This document shows, piece by piece, positions 4,914 through 14,514 of a stretch of 18,480 bases of DNA. The notes under the pieces were generated by a model, which did no database searches, was not told the origin of the DNA, and saw nothing but the letters and a program-made list of their open reading frames with translations. The translations under genes were made by a program, and so were the position numbers. Each line of letters starts with the position of its first letter. Position 1 is the first letter of the stretch. The stretch is taken from positions 1 to 18,480 of the forward strand of contig CANHGA010000009.1 in NCBI GenBank assembly GCA_947460085.1. Reading direction: 5' to 3'. The DNA comes from Synechococcaceae cyanobacterium (lineage in GTDB: Bacteria; Cyanobacteriota; Cyanobacteriia; PCC-6307; Cyanobiaceae).

Positions 4914-7900
4914 CGGTGAGCAGACCTTCTTCCTGCAGACCCTCGAGGGCAGCAGGATCGGCAATCAGCTCTTCTTCCAGGCCTTCTTCCACCATCGGGC
5001 GGGTGAAGGCGGCGCTGCCGCTGGCACTGGCCTCAATGCCATGGCGGCTGCGCGTGGCCACCAGATCCTCATCGGATGGATCGTCGAGCACGGCCATCGA
5101 AGCCGAGGGAGCCGGCATCTCGACGGTGTAGTCGGGACGCAGGTTCTGCATGCGGCGGTAGCCCATGCCGTCTTCCTCAAGGATGTCGGGATGGGGACCT
5201 GCCTCAGCCCGGAGCTCCTCTTCGAAACCGCTAAAGCCGGTACCGGCAGGAATCAGGCGACCAATGATCACGTTCTCCTTGAGGCCCCGCAGCCAATCGC
5301 TCTTGCCTTCGATTGCCGCCTCTGTCAGCACCCGGGTGGTCTCCTGGAAGGAGGCCGCCGAGATGAAGCTGTCGGTGTTCAGCGAGGCCTTGGTGATGCC
5401 CAGCAGCACCGGGGTGAATTCGGCGGGGGCGCCACCGGTGATCGCCATGGCGGAGTTCACCTGTTCCACCTGGCGCAGCTCGATGAGCTCACCGGGCAGC
5501 AGGGTGGTGTCTCCCGCATCTTCGATGCGGACCTTGCTGGTCATCTGGCGCACAATCACTTCGATGTGCTTGTCGTCGATCGCCACGCCCTGGGACTTGT
5601 ACACGTTCTGCACTTCCGTCACCATCCGGAACTGCAGCTTGGAGATCGCCTCCTGGGCCGCATCCATCGTGGGCTTACGGCTGCGCAGATCCTCGAAGTA
5701 GCACTCGAGCAGCTCGTGGGGATTGATCGGACCGTCGGTGAGGGACTCACCAGCATGGACCTGCTGGCTGTCGCTCACCATGACGTTGCGGCCCAACAGG
5801 ATCGGGTAATCGGTCACGACATCGTCGTGCTCAATCACCGACACGGTGGGGTAGTCGTCGTCGTCACCCTGCTTGATCTGCACGGTGCCGCTCTTGCGGC
5901 AGAGGATTGTGGATTCCCGGGGACGGCGGGCTTCCAGCAGTTCCTCAATACGGGGCAGACCCTGCACAATGTCGCCGGTCTTCTGGCGTTCAAACACCAG
6001 CAAGGCCAGGCTGTCACCCCGCTGCACCAATTCACCGTCGCGGACGTGGAGCACCGAATCGGGCGACACCATGTAGGGACGGCCAAGGCGGATGGTGATG
6101 GTGTTGGCATCGATGGCTTCCACCTGCCCGCAGCAAGGGGATGGCACCCCGTTCGCCAGCAGATCACCGTCGACGATGCGCTGGTCGACCTTCACCCCAG
6201 GCTGGACCGAGCCCAGGTCGATGATGCGGGTGTCGGAATCCCGCTCGACGATCAAACGGCGAATCGGCTCACCCTCAACCTGCTCGGGGATTTGCAACAC
6301 GCCATCTTCCTTGCAAAGGATCTGGGTGGTAGCCACCACATCGCCCTTCTTGACGCTGATGCCGTCTTCCACCTGGAGGTCGGTGTGGGTGGAACCGTGG
6401 CTGGCATCCGAGAGGGTGTCCCGGCGAACCAGCAGCGATTCAAGAATCGTGAGCTGAAGCCGCTCAATCGTCTTGGCGCGCTTGTCGGCCACAGCCTCCA
6501 CGTCCACCGTCATCTGCGGTGTGGTGTCGTAGGTATCGAGAATCAGCTGGGTGCGCAGGAGTTCCACACCTTCCACCGACTTGATCAACTCGCCGTCCTT
6601 AAAGGCCAGGCGCTGGGTGGCCTTCAACCCCAGGGAAGGACCACCGCTTTGCTTGACGGTGGACAACTCGGGGAGGTGGGCCTCATCGGGGATGGCGTAC
6701 TCCTCAACCGGACGAAGCAGTAGGGCCCCACCTTCAGGGGTATCGACCGCTTCCACGAAGACCATCGCCTCAGCCTTCAGGCCCTTGGCGATCTCTTCGC
6801 CTGGATTCACCATCTTGCCGTCGGCGAACCGGGCAATGGTTTTGCTGTCGGAAACGAGGTGAAGCTTGCCGGAGCGAACAATGATCTCGCGAAGAATGTC
6901 GTTCTTCTGGGTCACCGTCACGATGCCAGCGGTTTGGCTGAAGATGTCCTTGACGACTTCAGTGCCGGCTTCGATCCACTGACCGTCTTCGATCATCAAC
7001 AGGGAGATGTCCTTGTTGATCTCGTGGGTTTCCTGGGGAATCCACAGCAGGGTGCCGCCCTTGTTGACCTCGTAGCCATTTTTGGCACTCCGGGCTTTTT
7101 TGATGGACAGGCCAGGGGCGAACTTGACGGTGCCACCGGTCGTCGTACGGAAACGGTCATCGTTGAGTTCGGCGATGACCTCGCCGTTGCCAATCTTGCT
7201 GCCAGGAATGGTGTTGAGGCGATAGCGAATGTTGTCCTTGCCCTCGAGGTGCCACAGCTCACCGGAGTGGGTGGATTCGCCCTGCAGCTTGCAGTCCTTC
7301 AGGGTGAGGCTGGCGGTCACGATCTGAACTTCGCGGGAGTCCCCAGCGGATTCACGGAGGCGAACGGCACCGCCGTACTCACTGACCAGACGGCTCTCAG
7401 CCAACACCTCGCCGGTGGTGACCGCCTTGCTGCCCTGAATCACGGGCAGGGCATTGGGGGGCAGGTTGTAAACGTCGCCACTGAACACCCACATCCGGCC
7501 CAAACGCTGGGCCTTGAGGGTGATGTTGCCCTGGCGGTCCGTGGATTCCTTGGGCTGGATGGCGTCTTCATAGCTGACCTGACCAGCCAGGTCACAGATC
7601 ACGTCCTTGGTGGCCTTCTCAACGCTCTTCTTAACCGCCACGCCGGCGGCAATCTGGGCGAGGATCGTGTCAGCAAGGGCGGTGTCACCGTCAGCGACGA
7701 ACAGAATCGAGCCGCTGGTGATATCGATTTTTTGGGACTTGCCCTTGCCGGAAGGCGTGAGGGTCAAGCTGAAATCCGTTTCAGCCACCTGGGCTTCCAC
7801 ACCGTGGGGGGTCCGGAAGGCCCGCACCCGGGCCTTGGGCCCGAACTCCACAACCCCTTCCAACAGGGAGCGCACCACGCCGGATTCTGCGGTCGACACA

Positions 7901-9018
7901 CCACCGGTGTGGAAGGTGCGCATGGTGAGCTGGGTACCGGGCTCACCAATGGATTGGGCGGCCACGATGCCCACGGCTTCGCCGAGGTCAACGAGCTGGT
8001 TATGGGCCAGGGCCCAGCCGTAGCACTTGCGGCAGACCGAGCGGGAGGCCTCGCAGGTGAGCGGTGAGCGCACCTTCACGGTCTTGACGTTGGCAGCCTC
8101 AATTCGGCGAGACAGGGGTGGATCGATTTCGCCATCGCGCTCGACGAGGGTTTCACCGTTTTCGTCCTGCACCAGCTCAGCCGCCAGGCGGCCGACCAAC
8201 TTGCTGGCGAACTTGCCCTTCTCATCGGCATCGATGGGAATACAGCGGGTGGTGCCGCAATCGTCTTCGCGAACAATCACGTCCTGGGCCACGTCCACCA
8301 AACGGCGGGTGAGGTAGCCGGAGTCAGCGGTCCGTAGGGCGGTGTCCACCAGGCCCTTCCGGGCGCCGTAGGAGGAGATCACGTACTCGGTCACCGTGAG
8401 GCCTTCACGGAAGTTGGTGCGGATCGGAAGGTCGATGATTTCGCCCTGGGGGTTGGCCATCAGGCCGCGCATGCCCACCAGCTGACGCACCTGGGACATG
8501 TTGCCCCGCGCGCCCGAGTTGGCCATCATCCACACCGAGTTGAGTGGATCGTTCTCGTTGAAATTGCGACGAACCGCGGCCACCAGCCGTTCGTTTGTTT
8601 CAGTCCAGGTATCGATCACCTTGGTGTGGCGTTCCACCTCGGTGATTTCGCCGAGGCGATAACGCTCTTCGGTTTCGGTGATCTGGTCTTCCGCTTCTGC
8701 CAGCAGGGCTGCCTTATCGCCAGGGATGCGCAGGTCGTCGACGGAGATCGACACCGCCGCCTGGGTGGCGTAGTGGAAGCCCAGGTCCTTGAGCTCATCG
8801 GCCATGGAGGCCGTGGCCGCCGTGCCGTGGTGCTTATAGGCCCAGGCCACGAGATTGCGCAGGGCCTTCTTGTCGATCACCCGGTTGCGGAAGGGGGGTG
8901 CCTGCTTGCTCAACGGGCCATTGCCTTGCTTGGCCTTGGCTTCAGCTTCGGCAGCAGCCAATTCTGCAGCGGCCTTTTTGGAAATCTTTTTGGTTTTCTT
9001 GGCTGGGGTGGCGGTCAT
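4906..9018 (-). CDS. rpoC2: RNA polymerase beta-prime subunit, C-terminal half (RpoC2)
   Basis: 1370 residues from ATG 9018; a longer reading from 9102 would overlap rpoC1 and is rejected. The Lys/Ala-rich leader (1-40) is followed by the F-bridge region (MMANSGARGN, about 164-173). A zinc site is formed by Cys254, Cys322, Cys329 and Cys332. The trigger-loop start GEPGTQLTMRTFHTGG is at 358-373. About 635 residues of the cyanobacterial insertion (SI3) then split the trigger loop, which resumes at GDIVQGLPRIEELLEARRP near 1015. The jaw and closing clamp segments (LLGITKASLNTDSFISAASF, about 1205-1225) follow, and the protein ends in a long acidic tail. It joins RpoC1, RpoB, alpha, omega and sigma in RNA polymerase. 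It lies 61 bases after rpoC1; its end overlaps hli. Confidence 0.98.
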   Translation of the reverse strand: MTATPAKKTKKISKKAAAELAAAEAEAKAKQGNGPLSKQAPPFRNRVIDKKALRNLVAWAYKHHGTAATASMADELKDLGFHYATQAAVSISVDDLRIPGDKAALLAEAEDQITETEERYRLGEITEVERHTKVIDTWTETNERLVAAVRRNFNENDPLNSVWMMANSGARGNMSQVRQLVGMRGLMANPQGEIIDLPIRTNFREGLTVTEYVISSYGARKGLVDTALRTADSGYLTRRLVDVAQDVIVREDDCGTTRCIPIDADEKGKFASKLVGRLAAELVQDENGETLVERDGEIDPPLSRRIEAANVKTVKVRSPLTCEASRSVCRKCYGWALAHNQLVDLGEAVGIVAAQSIGEPGTQLTMRTFHTGGVSTAESGVVRSLLEGVVEFGPKARVRAFRTPHGVEAQVAETDFSLTLTPSGKGKSQKIDITSGSILFVADGDTALADTILAQIAAGVAVKKSVEKATKDVICDLAGQVSYEDAIQPKESTDRQGNITLKAQRLGRMWVFSGDVYNLPPNALPVIQGSKAVTTGEVLAESRLVSEYGGAVRLRESAGDSREVQIVTASLTLKDCKLQGESTHSGELWHLEGKDNIRYRLNTIPGSKIGNGEVIAELNDDRFRTTTGGTVKFAPGLSIKKARSAKNGYEVNKGGTLLWIPQETHEINKDISLLMIEDGQWIEAGTEVVKDIFSQTAGIVTVTQKNDILREIIVRSGKLHLVSDSKTIARFADGKMVNPGEEIAKGLKAEAMVFVEAVDTPEGGALLLRPVEEYAIPDEAHLPELSTVKQSGGPSLGLKATQRLAFKDGELIKSVEGVELLRTQLILDTYDTTPQMTVDVEAVADKRAKTIERLQLTILESLLVRRDTLSDASHGSTHTDLQVEDGISVKKGDVVATTQILCKEDGVLQIPEQVEGEPIRRLIVERDSDTRIIDLGSVQPGVKVDQRIVDGDLLANGVPSPCCGQVEAIDANTITIRLGRPYMVSPDSVLHVRDGELVQRGDSLALLVFERQKTGDIVQGLPRIEELLEARRPRESTILCRKSGTVQIKQGDDDDYPTVSVIEHDDVVTDYPILLGRNVMVSDSQQVHAGESLTDGPINPHELLECYFEDLRSRKPTMDAAQEAISKLQFRMVTEVQNVYKSQGVAIDDKHIEVIVRQMTSKVRIEDAGDTTLLPGELIELRQVEQVNSAMAITGGAPAEFTPVLLGITKASLNTDSFISAASFQETTRVLTEAAIEGKSDWLRGLKENVIIGRLIPAGTGFSGFEEELRAEAGPHPDILEEDGMGYRRMQNLRPDYTVEMPAPSASMAVLDDPSDEDLVATRSRHGIEASASGSAAFTRPMVEEGLEEELIADPAALEGLQEEGLLTDE

Positions 9019-9079
9019 GGCTGCGCGCGGGTAAAAAACGGAAGGAAGAGAAAGAAAGGATCTGCCTGGCCGGCAATCG

Positions 9080-10984
9080 TCAGGACGCAGCCACTGCGTC
9101 AAGGATCGTGTGGTTGATCACCACCCGACCCACGGTGGTGAGGAGGTAACGGCTAATCAAGCCACCCTCTTCATCAAAGCGGTCCCGGCGGAAGAGCCAT
9201 TGCTCAATGCGGGTGCCATCGCTGAGGGTTTCTTCCTTCTGGGGCTGCTTGTCTTCGTCATCGCTTTCAACTTCGCCGTTGAAGCGCACCCAAACCCAGT
9301 CGTGCAGGGTGACGTGCTTCTCATCAAAGGCCTCGATCACATCTTCCAGGCCCGCATAGGTTTTGGCCCGGTCACCGAAGTCCGGCTTGATGGAACCGGG
9401 CTGCTCGGCCGTCAGGTAATAGGCGCCAAGCACCATGTCCTGGGACGGCGTGATGATCGGCTCACCCGTGGCCGGAGACAGGATGTTGTTGCTCGCCAGC
9501 ATCAGCATGCGGGCCTCCGTTTGGGCTTCGATCGCCAGGGGCACGTGGACGGCCATCTGGTCACCGTCGAAGTCAGCGTTGAAGGCTGGGCAGACCAACG
9601 GGTGCAGTTGGATCGCCCGGCCATCGACCAGCTTCGGTTCGAAGGCTTGAATCCCCAAACGGTGCAGGGTTGGGGCCCGGTTCAAGAGGATGGGGTGACC
9701 TTCGATCACCTCCTGAAGCACCTGCATCACCTCATCGTCGGCGCGTTGGATCAGCTTCTTCGCCGCCTTGATGTTGTTGACGATGTTCTGGCGGATCAGG
9801 CGATGGATCACGAACGGCTGGAACAGCTCGATGGCCATCTCCTTAGGCAAGCCACACTGGTGCATTTTCAGCTTCGGTCCGACAACGATCACCGAACGAC
9901 CGGAGTAGTCGACCCGCTTACCAAGGAGGTTCTGGCGGAAGCGGCCTTGCTTGCCTTCAATGATGTCGCTGAGGGATTTGAGCGCCCGATTGTTGGCGCC
10001 CACCACGGTGCGGCCCCGGCGGCCGTTGTCGATCAGGGCATCAACGGCCTCCTGCAACATCCGCTTTTCGTTGCGGACGATGATTTCGGGGGCCAAAATC
10101 TCCTGAAGCCGACCGAGGCGGTTGTTCCGGTTGATCACCCGGCGATAGAGGTCGTTGAGATCGCTGGTCGCAAAACGACCACCATCCAGCTGCACCATCG
10201 GGCGCAGATCAGGGGGGATCACGGGGATCACATCCAACACCATCCAGTCAGGACGGGCGCCGGTGGCGATGAAGTTGTCGATCACGCGCAGGCGCTTGAT
10301 CAGTTTGGCGCGCTTTTGGCCCTTGCTCGCGGCAATGTCTTCACGCAGCTGCTCGGCGGTTTCATTCAGCTCGATGTCCTCAAGCAGTTGCTTAAGGGCC
10401 TCAGCACCGATCCCGACGACGGGCTCGTTTTCGATCTCCGAATCTTCGGCATAGATCTGATCTTCAATCTCCAGCCACTCGTCTTCGGTGAGTAGCTGCT
10501 TGTAGGTGAGATCTTTGTGATCGCCCGGATCGAGCACCACATAGCAGTTGAAGTAGACAATTTGCTCCACATCCCGCAGGGGCATATCGAGCAGGATCGC
10601 CACATAGCTGGGGATGCCCTTCAGATACCAAACGTGGGACACCGGGGCCGCCAGTTTGATGAAGCCCATCCGGTGACGACGGACCCGACTTTCGGTGACC
10701 TCCACTCCGCAGCGCTCGCAGACGATGCCGCGGTGACGCACCCGTTTGTACTTACCGCAATGGCATTCCCAATCCTTGGACGGACCAAAGATTTTTTCGC
10801 AAAACAGCCCGTCCATTTCTGGCTTGAGCGTGCGGTAGTTGATGGTTTCAGGCTTGGTAACCTCACCCACCACCTGGCCATTGGGCAGGGTGCGCTGCCC
10901 CCACTGCATGATCCGCTCGGGGGAAGCGAGCGTGATCTTGACGTAATCGAAGTGGTTTTCGGTGCGGAGGTTGCTGTTAGACAT
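9080..10984 (-). CDS. rpoC1: RNA polymerase gamma subunit (beta-prime N-terminal half, RpoC1)
   Basis: 634 residues from ATG 10984 (MSNSNLRTENHFDYVKI), the normal cyanobacterial length. The clamp zinc finger uses Cys74, Cys76, Cys89 and Cys92. The lid/rudder region lies near 240-300. RVDYSGRSVIVVGP is at 357-370. NADFDGDQM is at 469-477, with Asp471, Asp473 and Asp475 holding the catalytic magnesium. An acidic stretch at about 570-585 precedes the C-terminus, where the subunit ends and RpoC2 takes over; this split defines cyanobacterial and plastid enzymes. The gene follows rpoB by 46 bases and precedes rpoC2 by 61 bases on the same strand. No Shine-Dalgarno sequence is apparent. Confidence 0.98.
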   Translation of the reverse strand: MSNSNLRTENHFDYVKITLASPERIMQWGQRTLPNGQVVGEVTKPETINYRTLKPEMDGLFCEKIFGPSKDWECHCGKYKRVRHRGIVCERCGVEVTESRVRRHRMGFIKLAAPVSHVWYLKGIPSYVAILLDMPLRDVEQIVYFNCYVVLDPGDHKDLTYKQLLTEDEWLEIEDQIYAEDSEIENEPVVGIGAEALKQLLEDIELNETAEQLREDIAASKGQKRAKLIKRLRVIDNFIATGARPDWMVLDVIPVIPPDLRPMVQLDGGRFATSDLNDLYRRVINRNNRLGRLQEILAPEIIVRNEKRMLQEAVDALIDNGRRGRTVVGANNRALKSLSDIIEGKQGRFRQNLLGKRVDYSGRSVIVVGPKLKMHQCGLPKEMAIELFQPFVIHRLIRQNIVNNIKAAKKLIQRADDEVMQVLQEVIEGHPILLNRAPTLHRLGIQAFEPKLVDGRAIQLHPLVCPAFNADFDGDQMAVHVPLAIEAQTEARMLMLASNNILSPATGEPIITPSQDMVLGAYYLTAEQPGSIKPDFGDRAKTYAGLEDVIEAFDEKHVTLHDWVWVRFNGEVESDDEDKQPQKEETLSDGTRIEQWLFRRDRFDEEGGLISRYLLTTVGRVVINHTILDAVAAS

Positions 10985-11030
10985 CGGGGTTGGGGCGCGC
11001 GGAGATCGAGAGAGAGGGGCTATTCAGCGA

Positions 11031-14000
11031 TCAGTCGTCGTCGTAGTCCGCGACGCCGAGGGATTCGTAGGTGGGCCTGCTGGGGGTGCTGCGGCGGGGA
11101 TTGACGTCCTGCATCAGATCCACTTCTTCACCGGCGTCGGTATAGACGGCGATGTCAAGACCCAACGATTGGAGCTCACGCATGAGCACCTTGAACGATT
11201 CCGGCGTACCTGGGCGGGGGATCGGCTTGCCCTTAACGATGGCGTTGAGGGCCTCGTTGCGGCCTTGCATGTCGTCGGATTTGACGGTGAGCAATTCCTG
11301 CAGGGTGTAGGCGGCGCCGTAGGCCTCAAGGGCCCAGACTTCCATCTCACCCAAGCGCTGGCCGCCCTGCTGGGCCTTACCACCCAAGGGCTGCTGGGTG
11401 ACAAGGGAGTAGGGACCGGTGGAACGGGCGTGAATCTTGTCGTCGACAAGGTGGACCAGCTTGAGGATGTGGGCGTAACCCACGGTGACGGGCTGGTCAA
11501 AGGGCTCACCACTGCGCCCATCAACGAGTTGGATCTTGCCGGGGTTGTCGGGGTTGTAGACCCATTCCTTACCAGGCAGGTTGGCGGCCTCCTCGAGGTA
11601 GGTCTGCACGGTCTGCTTCGACTTCTCGGGGCCGTGCATTTCATCGAAGGGCACCACCTTGACGCGGCAATCCAGGTGGGAGGCAGCCCAGCCCATCAGA
11701 CACTCAAACACCTGACCCACATTCATCCGGCTCGGCACACCCAGGGGGTTGAGCACGATGTCGATGGGGGTGCCATCGGGGAGGTAAGGCATGTCCTGCT
11801 GGGGCAGGATCCGGCTGATGATTCCCTTGTTGCCGTGGCGGCCGGCCATCTTGTCGCCGACCTGGATCTTGCGGCGCTGGGCCACATAAACCCGCACCAC
11901 CATGTTGGCGCCGGGCGGCAGCTCATCCCCCTGTTCGCGGGTGTAGATACGCACGTCAACAACACGGCCGCGCTCGGTGCCAGGCACCCGCAGGGAGTTG
12001 TCACGCACATCGCGGGCCTTCTCGCCAAAGATGGCGCGCAGCAGCTTCTCTTCCGGGGGCTGGTCGGATTCGCCCTTTGGGGTCACCTTGCCCACGAGGA
12101 TGTCGCCGCTCTCGACATAGGCACCAATGCGGATGATGCCCATCTCATCGAGATTGCCCAGGCTTTCCTCGGCAATATTCGGGATTTCCCGGGTGATTTC
12201 TTCCGGTCCAAGCTTGGTCTGGCGGGCTTCGATCTCGTACTTCTCGATGTGCACCGAGGTGTAGAGATCGTCATGGACCAGACGGTCGCTGAGCAGGATC
12301 GCGTCCTCGTAGTTGTAGCCCTCCCAGGGCATGTAGGCGATCAGCACGTTCTGGCCGAGGGCGATCTCACCGCCCTCGCAGGCCGAACCATCCGCCAACA
12401 CCTGGCCGGCGATCACAGGATCGCCTTGCCTGACGATCGGACGCTGGTTGAGGCAGGTGTCCTGGTTGGAGCGCTGGTACTTCTGCAGGTGGTGCACGTG
12501 GTCGGTGCCCTGCCCATCGCGGATGACGATGGCGGTGGCATCAACAAACGTGACCGTGCCATTAACCCGGGTAATGGGAACCATGCCGGAGTCGCGGGCC
12601 ACCTGGGTTTCCAGGCCGGTGCCCACCAGGGGGCGCTCCGGGCGGAGCAGGGGCACGGCCTGACGCTGCATGTTCGAACCCATCAGGGCCCGGTTGGCGT
12701 CGTCGTGCTCGAGGAACGGGATGAGGGAGGTCGCAACCGAGATCACCTGGACCGGCGAGAGCTGCACGTAATCGACTTGCTCCGGCGGAACTTTCTCAAA
12801 GTCCTGGCGGTACCGCACCGGCACCAATTCAGAGGTGATGCGGCCTTCGGCATCGGTGGGCACGTCACCGGGGGCCACCCGGCATTCGTCCTCGAGGTCT
12901 GCCGCGAGATAGAGGGGATCGCCCTGCTTCAGGACGATGCCGTTCTCCACCTTCCAGAAGGGGGTTTCGATAAAGCCGTACTCGTTGACCCGGGCATGGG
13001 TTGCCAGGGAGCCGATCAGACCAGCATTGGGTCCTTCCGGAGTCTCGATCGGGCAAATCCGGCCGTAGTGGGAGGGGTGAATATCACGCACGGCAAAGCC
13101 GGCGCGCTCCCGGGTCAAACCACCTGGGCCCAGGGCGCTGATGCGGCGCTTGTGGGTGAGCTCAGCCAGGGGATTGGTCTGATCCATGAACTGGCTCAGT
13201 TGGCTGGAGCCAAAGAACTCCTTGATCGCCGCCACGAGGGGCTTGGGGTTCACCAACTGGGCTGGGGTCAGGGATTCGGTCTCCCCAACGGTCATGCGCT
13301 CTTTGATGATCCGCTCCAAGCGGTTCAAGCCAACCCGCACCTGGTTCTGCAGGAGTTCGCCCACTGAACGCACCCGACGGTTGCCGAGGTGGTCGATGTC
13401 ATCGAGGCTGGCGCCGCCAACATCGAGCTCGAGATTGATCAGGTAATCGATGGTGCTGAGCACGTCCTCGGGGGTGAGGGTGCGCACCGCATCGGGGATG
13501 GTGAGACGCAGCTTCTTGTTGATTTTGTAGCGACCCACCCGACCGAGGTCGTAGCGCTTGGGGTCAAAGAAACGGCTGTGCAGGAGGGTTTGGCCACCGC
13601 TCACGGACGGGGGTTCACCTGGACGCAGCTTTTTGTAGAGCTCAAGGAGGGCCTGGTCTTCCGAAGAGATGCCTTCGTCGTTGGCAGCCTCGATGGATTT
13701 TTGGTAATACTCGGGGTGGCGCAGCTTGTCGAGAACGTCGTTATCCGACAGGCCGATCGCCCGCATCAACACGTGGGCGTTGATCTTGCGGGTTTTGTCG
13801 ACCCGCACATGCAGCAGATCGTTCTTGTCGGTTTCAAACTTCAGCCAGGCACCCCGGTTGGGGATCAGGCTGGCGTTGAAGGTCTTACGGCCGTTCTTGT
13901 CCTGCTCGTCCTTGAAATAGACGCCAGGGGAACGCACGATCTGGTTGACGATCACGCGCTCGGCGCCGTTGATGATGAACGTGCCGCGCTCGGTCATCAG

Positions 14001-14321
14001 GGGCAGCTCCCCGATGAACACTTCCTGCTCCTTGATCTCGCCGGTCTCTTTGTTGACGAGACGGCAGGTCACATACATCTGGGATGCGAAGGTCGCGTCC
14101 CGGCGCTTCGCCTCTTCCACATCGTGGCGGGGACGCTTCAGGCGGTACTCGCTACCGATGAAGTGCAACTCCAGCTTGCCGGTGTAATCGGTGATCGGGG
14201 AAAAGCTTTCCAGCTCCTCAATCAGGCCCTTCTCCAGGAACCATTTGAAACTCGCGCGCTGTACCTCGACCAAGTCGGGCAGGTACGTAGCGGTCTTAGC
14301 GACCTGGATCGCGCTGCTCAT
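11031..14321 (-). CDS. rpoB: RNA polymerase beta subunit
   Basis: 1096 residues starting MSSAIQVAKTATYLPDLVEV at ATG 14321; the upstream ATG at 14369 would add 16 residues without family similarity. The beta1/lobe region is compact, as in cyanobacteria. The rifampicin pocket lies at about 371-400 (SSQLSQFMDQTNPLAELTH and KRRISALGPGGL). Asp380, His390 and Ser395 correspond to E. coli 516, 526 and 531, so the usual resistance positions carry the sensitive residues. Later come the GHGE-type catalytic and flap segments, the NKGIISRILP stretch with conserved lysines near the active centre, and the C-terminal clamp helix region (GGQRLGEMEVWALEAYGA). It heads the rpoB-rpoC1-rpoC2 series; 193 bases separate it from tatD. 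Confidence 0.98.
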   Translation of the reverse strand: MSSAIQVAKTATYLPDLVEVQRASFKWFLEKGLIEELESFSPITDYTGKLELHFIGSEYRLKRPRHDVEEAKRRDATFASQMYVTCRLVNKETGEIKEQEVFIGELPLMTERGTFIINGAERVIVNQIVRSPGVYFKDEQDKNGRKTFNASLIPNRGAWLKFETDKNDLLHVRVDKTRKINAHVLMRAIGLSDNDVLDKLRHPEYYQKSIEAANDEGISSEDQALLELYKKLRPGEPPSVSGGQTLLHSRFFDPKRYDLGRVGRYKINKKLRLTIPDAVRTLTPEDVLSTIDYLINLELDVGGASLDDIDHLGNRRVRSVGELLQNQVRVGLNRLERIIKERMTVGETESLTPAQLVNPKPLVAAIKEFFGSSQLSQFMDQTNPLAELTHKRRISALGPGGLTRERAGFAVRDIHPSHYGRICPIETPEGPNAGLIGSLATHARVNEYGFIETPFWKVENGIVLKQGDPLYLAADLEDECRVAPGDVPTDAEGRITSELVPVRYRQDFEKVPPEQVDYVQLSPVQVISVATSLIPFLEHDDANRALMGSNMQRQAVPLLRPERPLVGTGLETQVARDSGMVPITRVNGTVTFVDATAIVIRDGQGTDHVHHLQKYQRSNQDTCLNQRPIVRQGDPVIAGQVLADGSACEGGEIALGQNVLIAYMPWEGYNYEDAILLSDRLVHDDLYTSVHIEKYEIEARQTKLGPEEITREIPNIAEESLGNLDEMGIIRIGAYVESGDILVGKVTPKGESDQPPEEKLLRAIFGEKARDVRDNSLRVPGTERGRVVDVRIYTREQGDELPPGANMVVRVYVAQRRKIQVGDKMAGRHGNKGIISRILPQQDMPYLPDGTPIDIVLNPLGVPSRMNVGQVFECLMGWAASHLDCRVKVVPFDEMHGPEKSKQTVQTYLEEAANLPGKEWVYNPDNPGKIQLVDGRSGEPFDQPVTVGYAHILKLVHLVDDKIHARSTGPYSLVTQQPLGGKAQQGGQRLGEMEVWALEAYGAAYTLQELLTVKSDDMQGRNEALNAIVKGKPIPRPGTPESFKVLMRELQSLGLDIAVYTDAGEEVDLMQDVNPRRSTPSRPTYESLGVADYDDD

Positions 14322-14397
14322 GCGGTCAACCTGCAGGAACTGGTGGGATAAATAGGCCTGTCGAGGCAAGGGTCTTGAACCCGCTGGGAGACCACAG

Positions 14398-14431
14398 AAA
14401 CGGCCGCCCCCATCGTTGGGAACGGCCGCCC
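14398..14431 (-). terminator. GC-rich hairpin between tatD and rpoB (terminator or attenuator)
   Basis: Two copies of cggccg, at 14401-14406 and 14423-14428, are self-complementary and pair in the minus-strand RNA. Inside them CCCA and TGGG form a second 4-pair stem closed by a 4-base loop. The 3' side runs into TTTCT, and the three Us can extend the stem with G-U pairs. It lies 84 bases after the tatD stop and 77 bases before the rpoB start. The U tract is short, so termination may be partial. The same elements also read as an 11-base direct repeat (aacggccgccc at 14399 and 14421). Confidence 0.45.
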
Positions 14432-14514
14432 ATGGAGGGCTCGCCTAACGGGTTTTCTTCAAGACTGCAAGCGTCGACAACAAGGAGCGCTTCCGCATCC
14501 AGGCCAATGAAACA

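Noticed and set aside
4882..6723. 613-codon open frame on the plus strand opposite rpoC2
   Set aside because: The same antisense artefact of codon bias; no motif, and it spans the rpoC2/hli overlap without relation to gene boundaries.
6859..10495. Further long plus-strand frames (6859-8067, 9110-10495) opposite rpoC2 and rpoC1
   Set aside because: Opposite-frame shadows of certain genes with low-complexity translations and no recognisable family.
10962..13367. 801-codon open frame on the plus strand opposite rpoB
   Set aside because: It lies wholly antisense to a certain gene, its translation is a Gly/His/Val/Leu/Asp-rich mixture with no domain, and GC-rich codon bias routinely leaves this opposite frame open.
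14360..14395. GGTTCAAGACC-like stretch resembling a tRNA T-arm upstream of rpoB
   Set aside because: Only three or four stem pairs form and there is no acceptor, D or anticodon arm around it, so it is not a tRNA.
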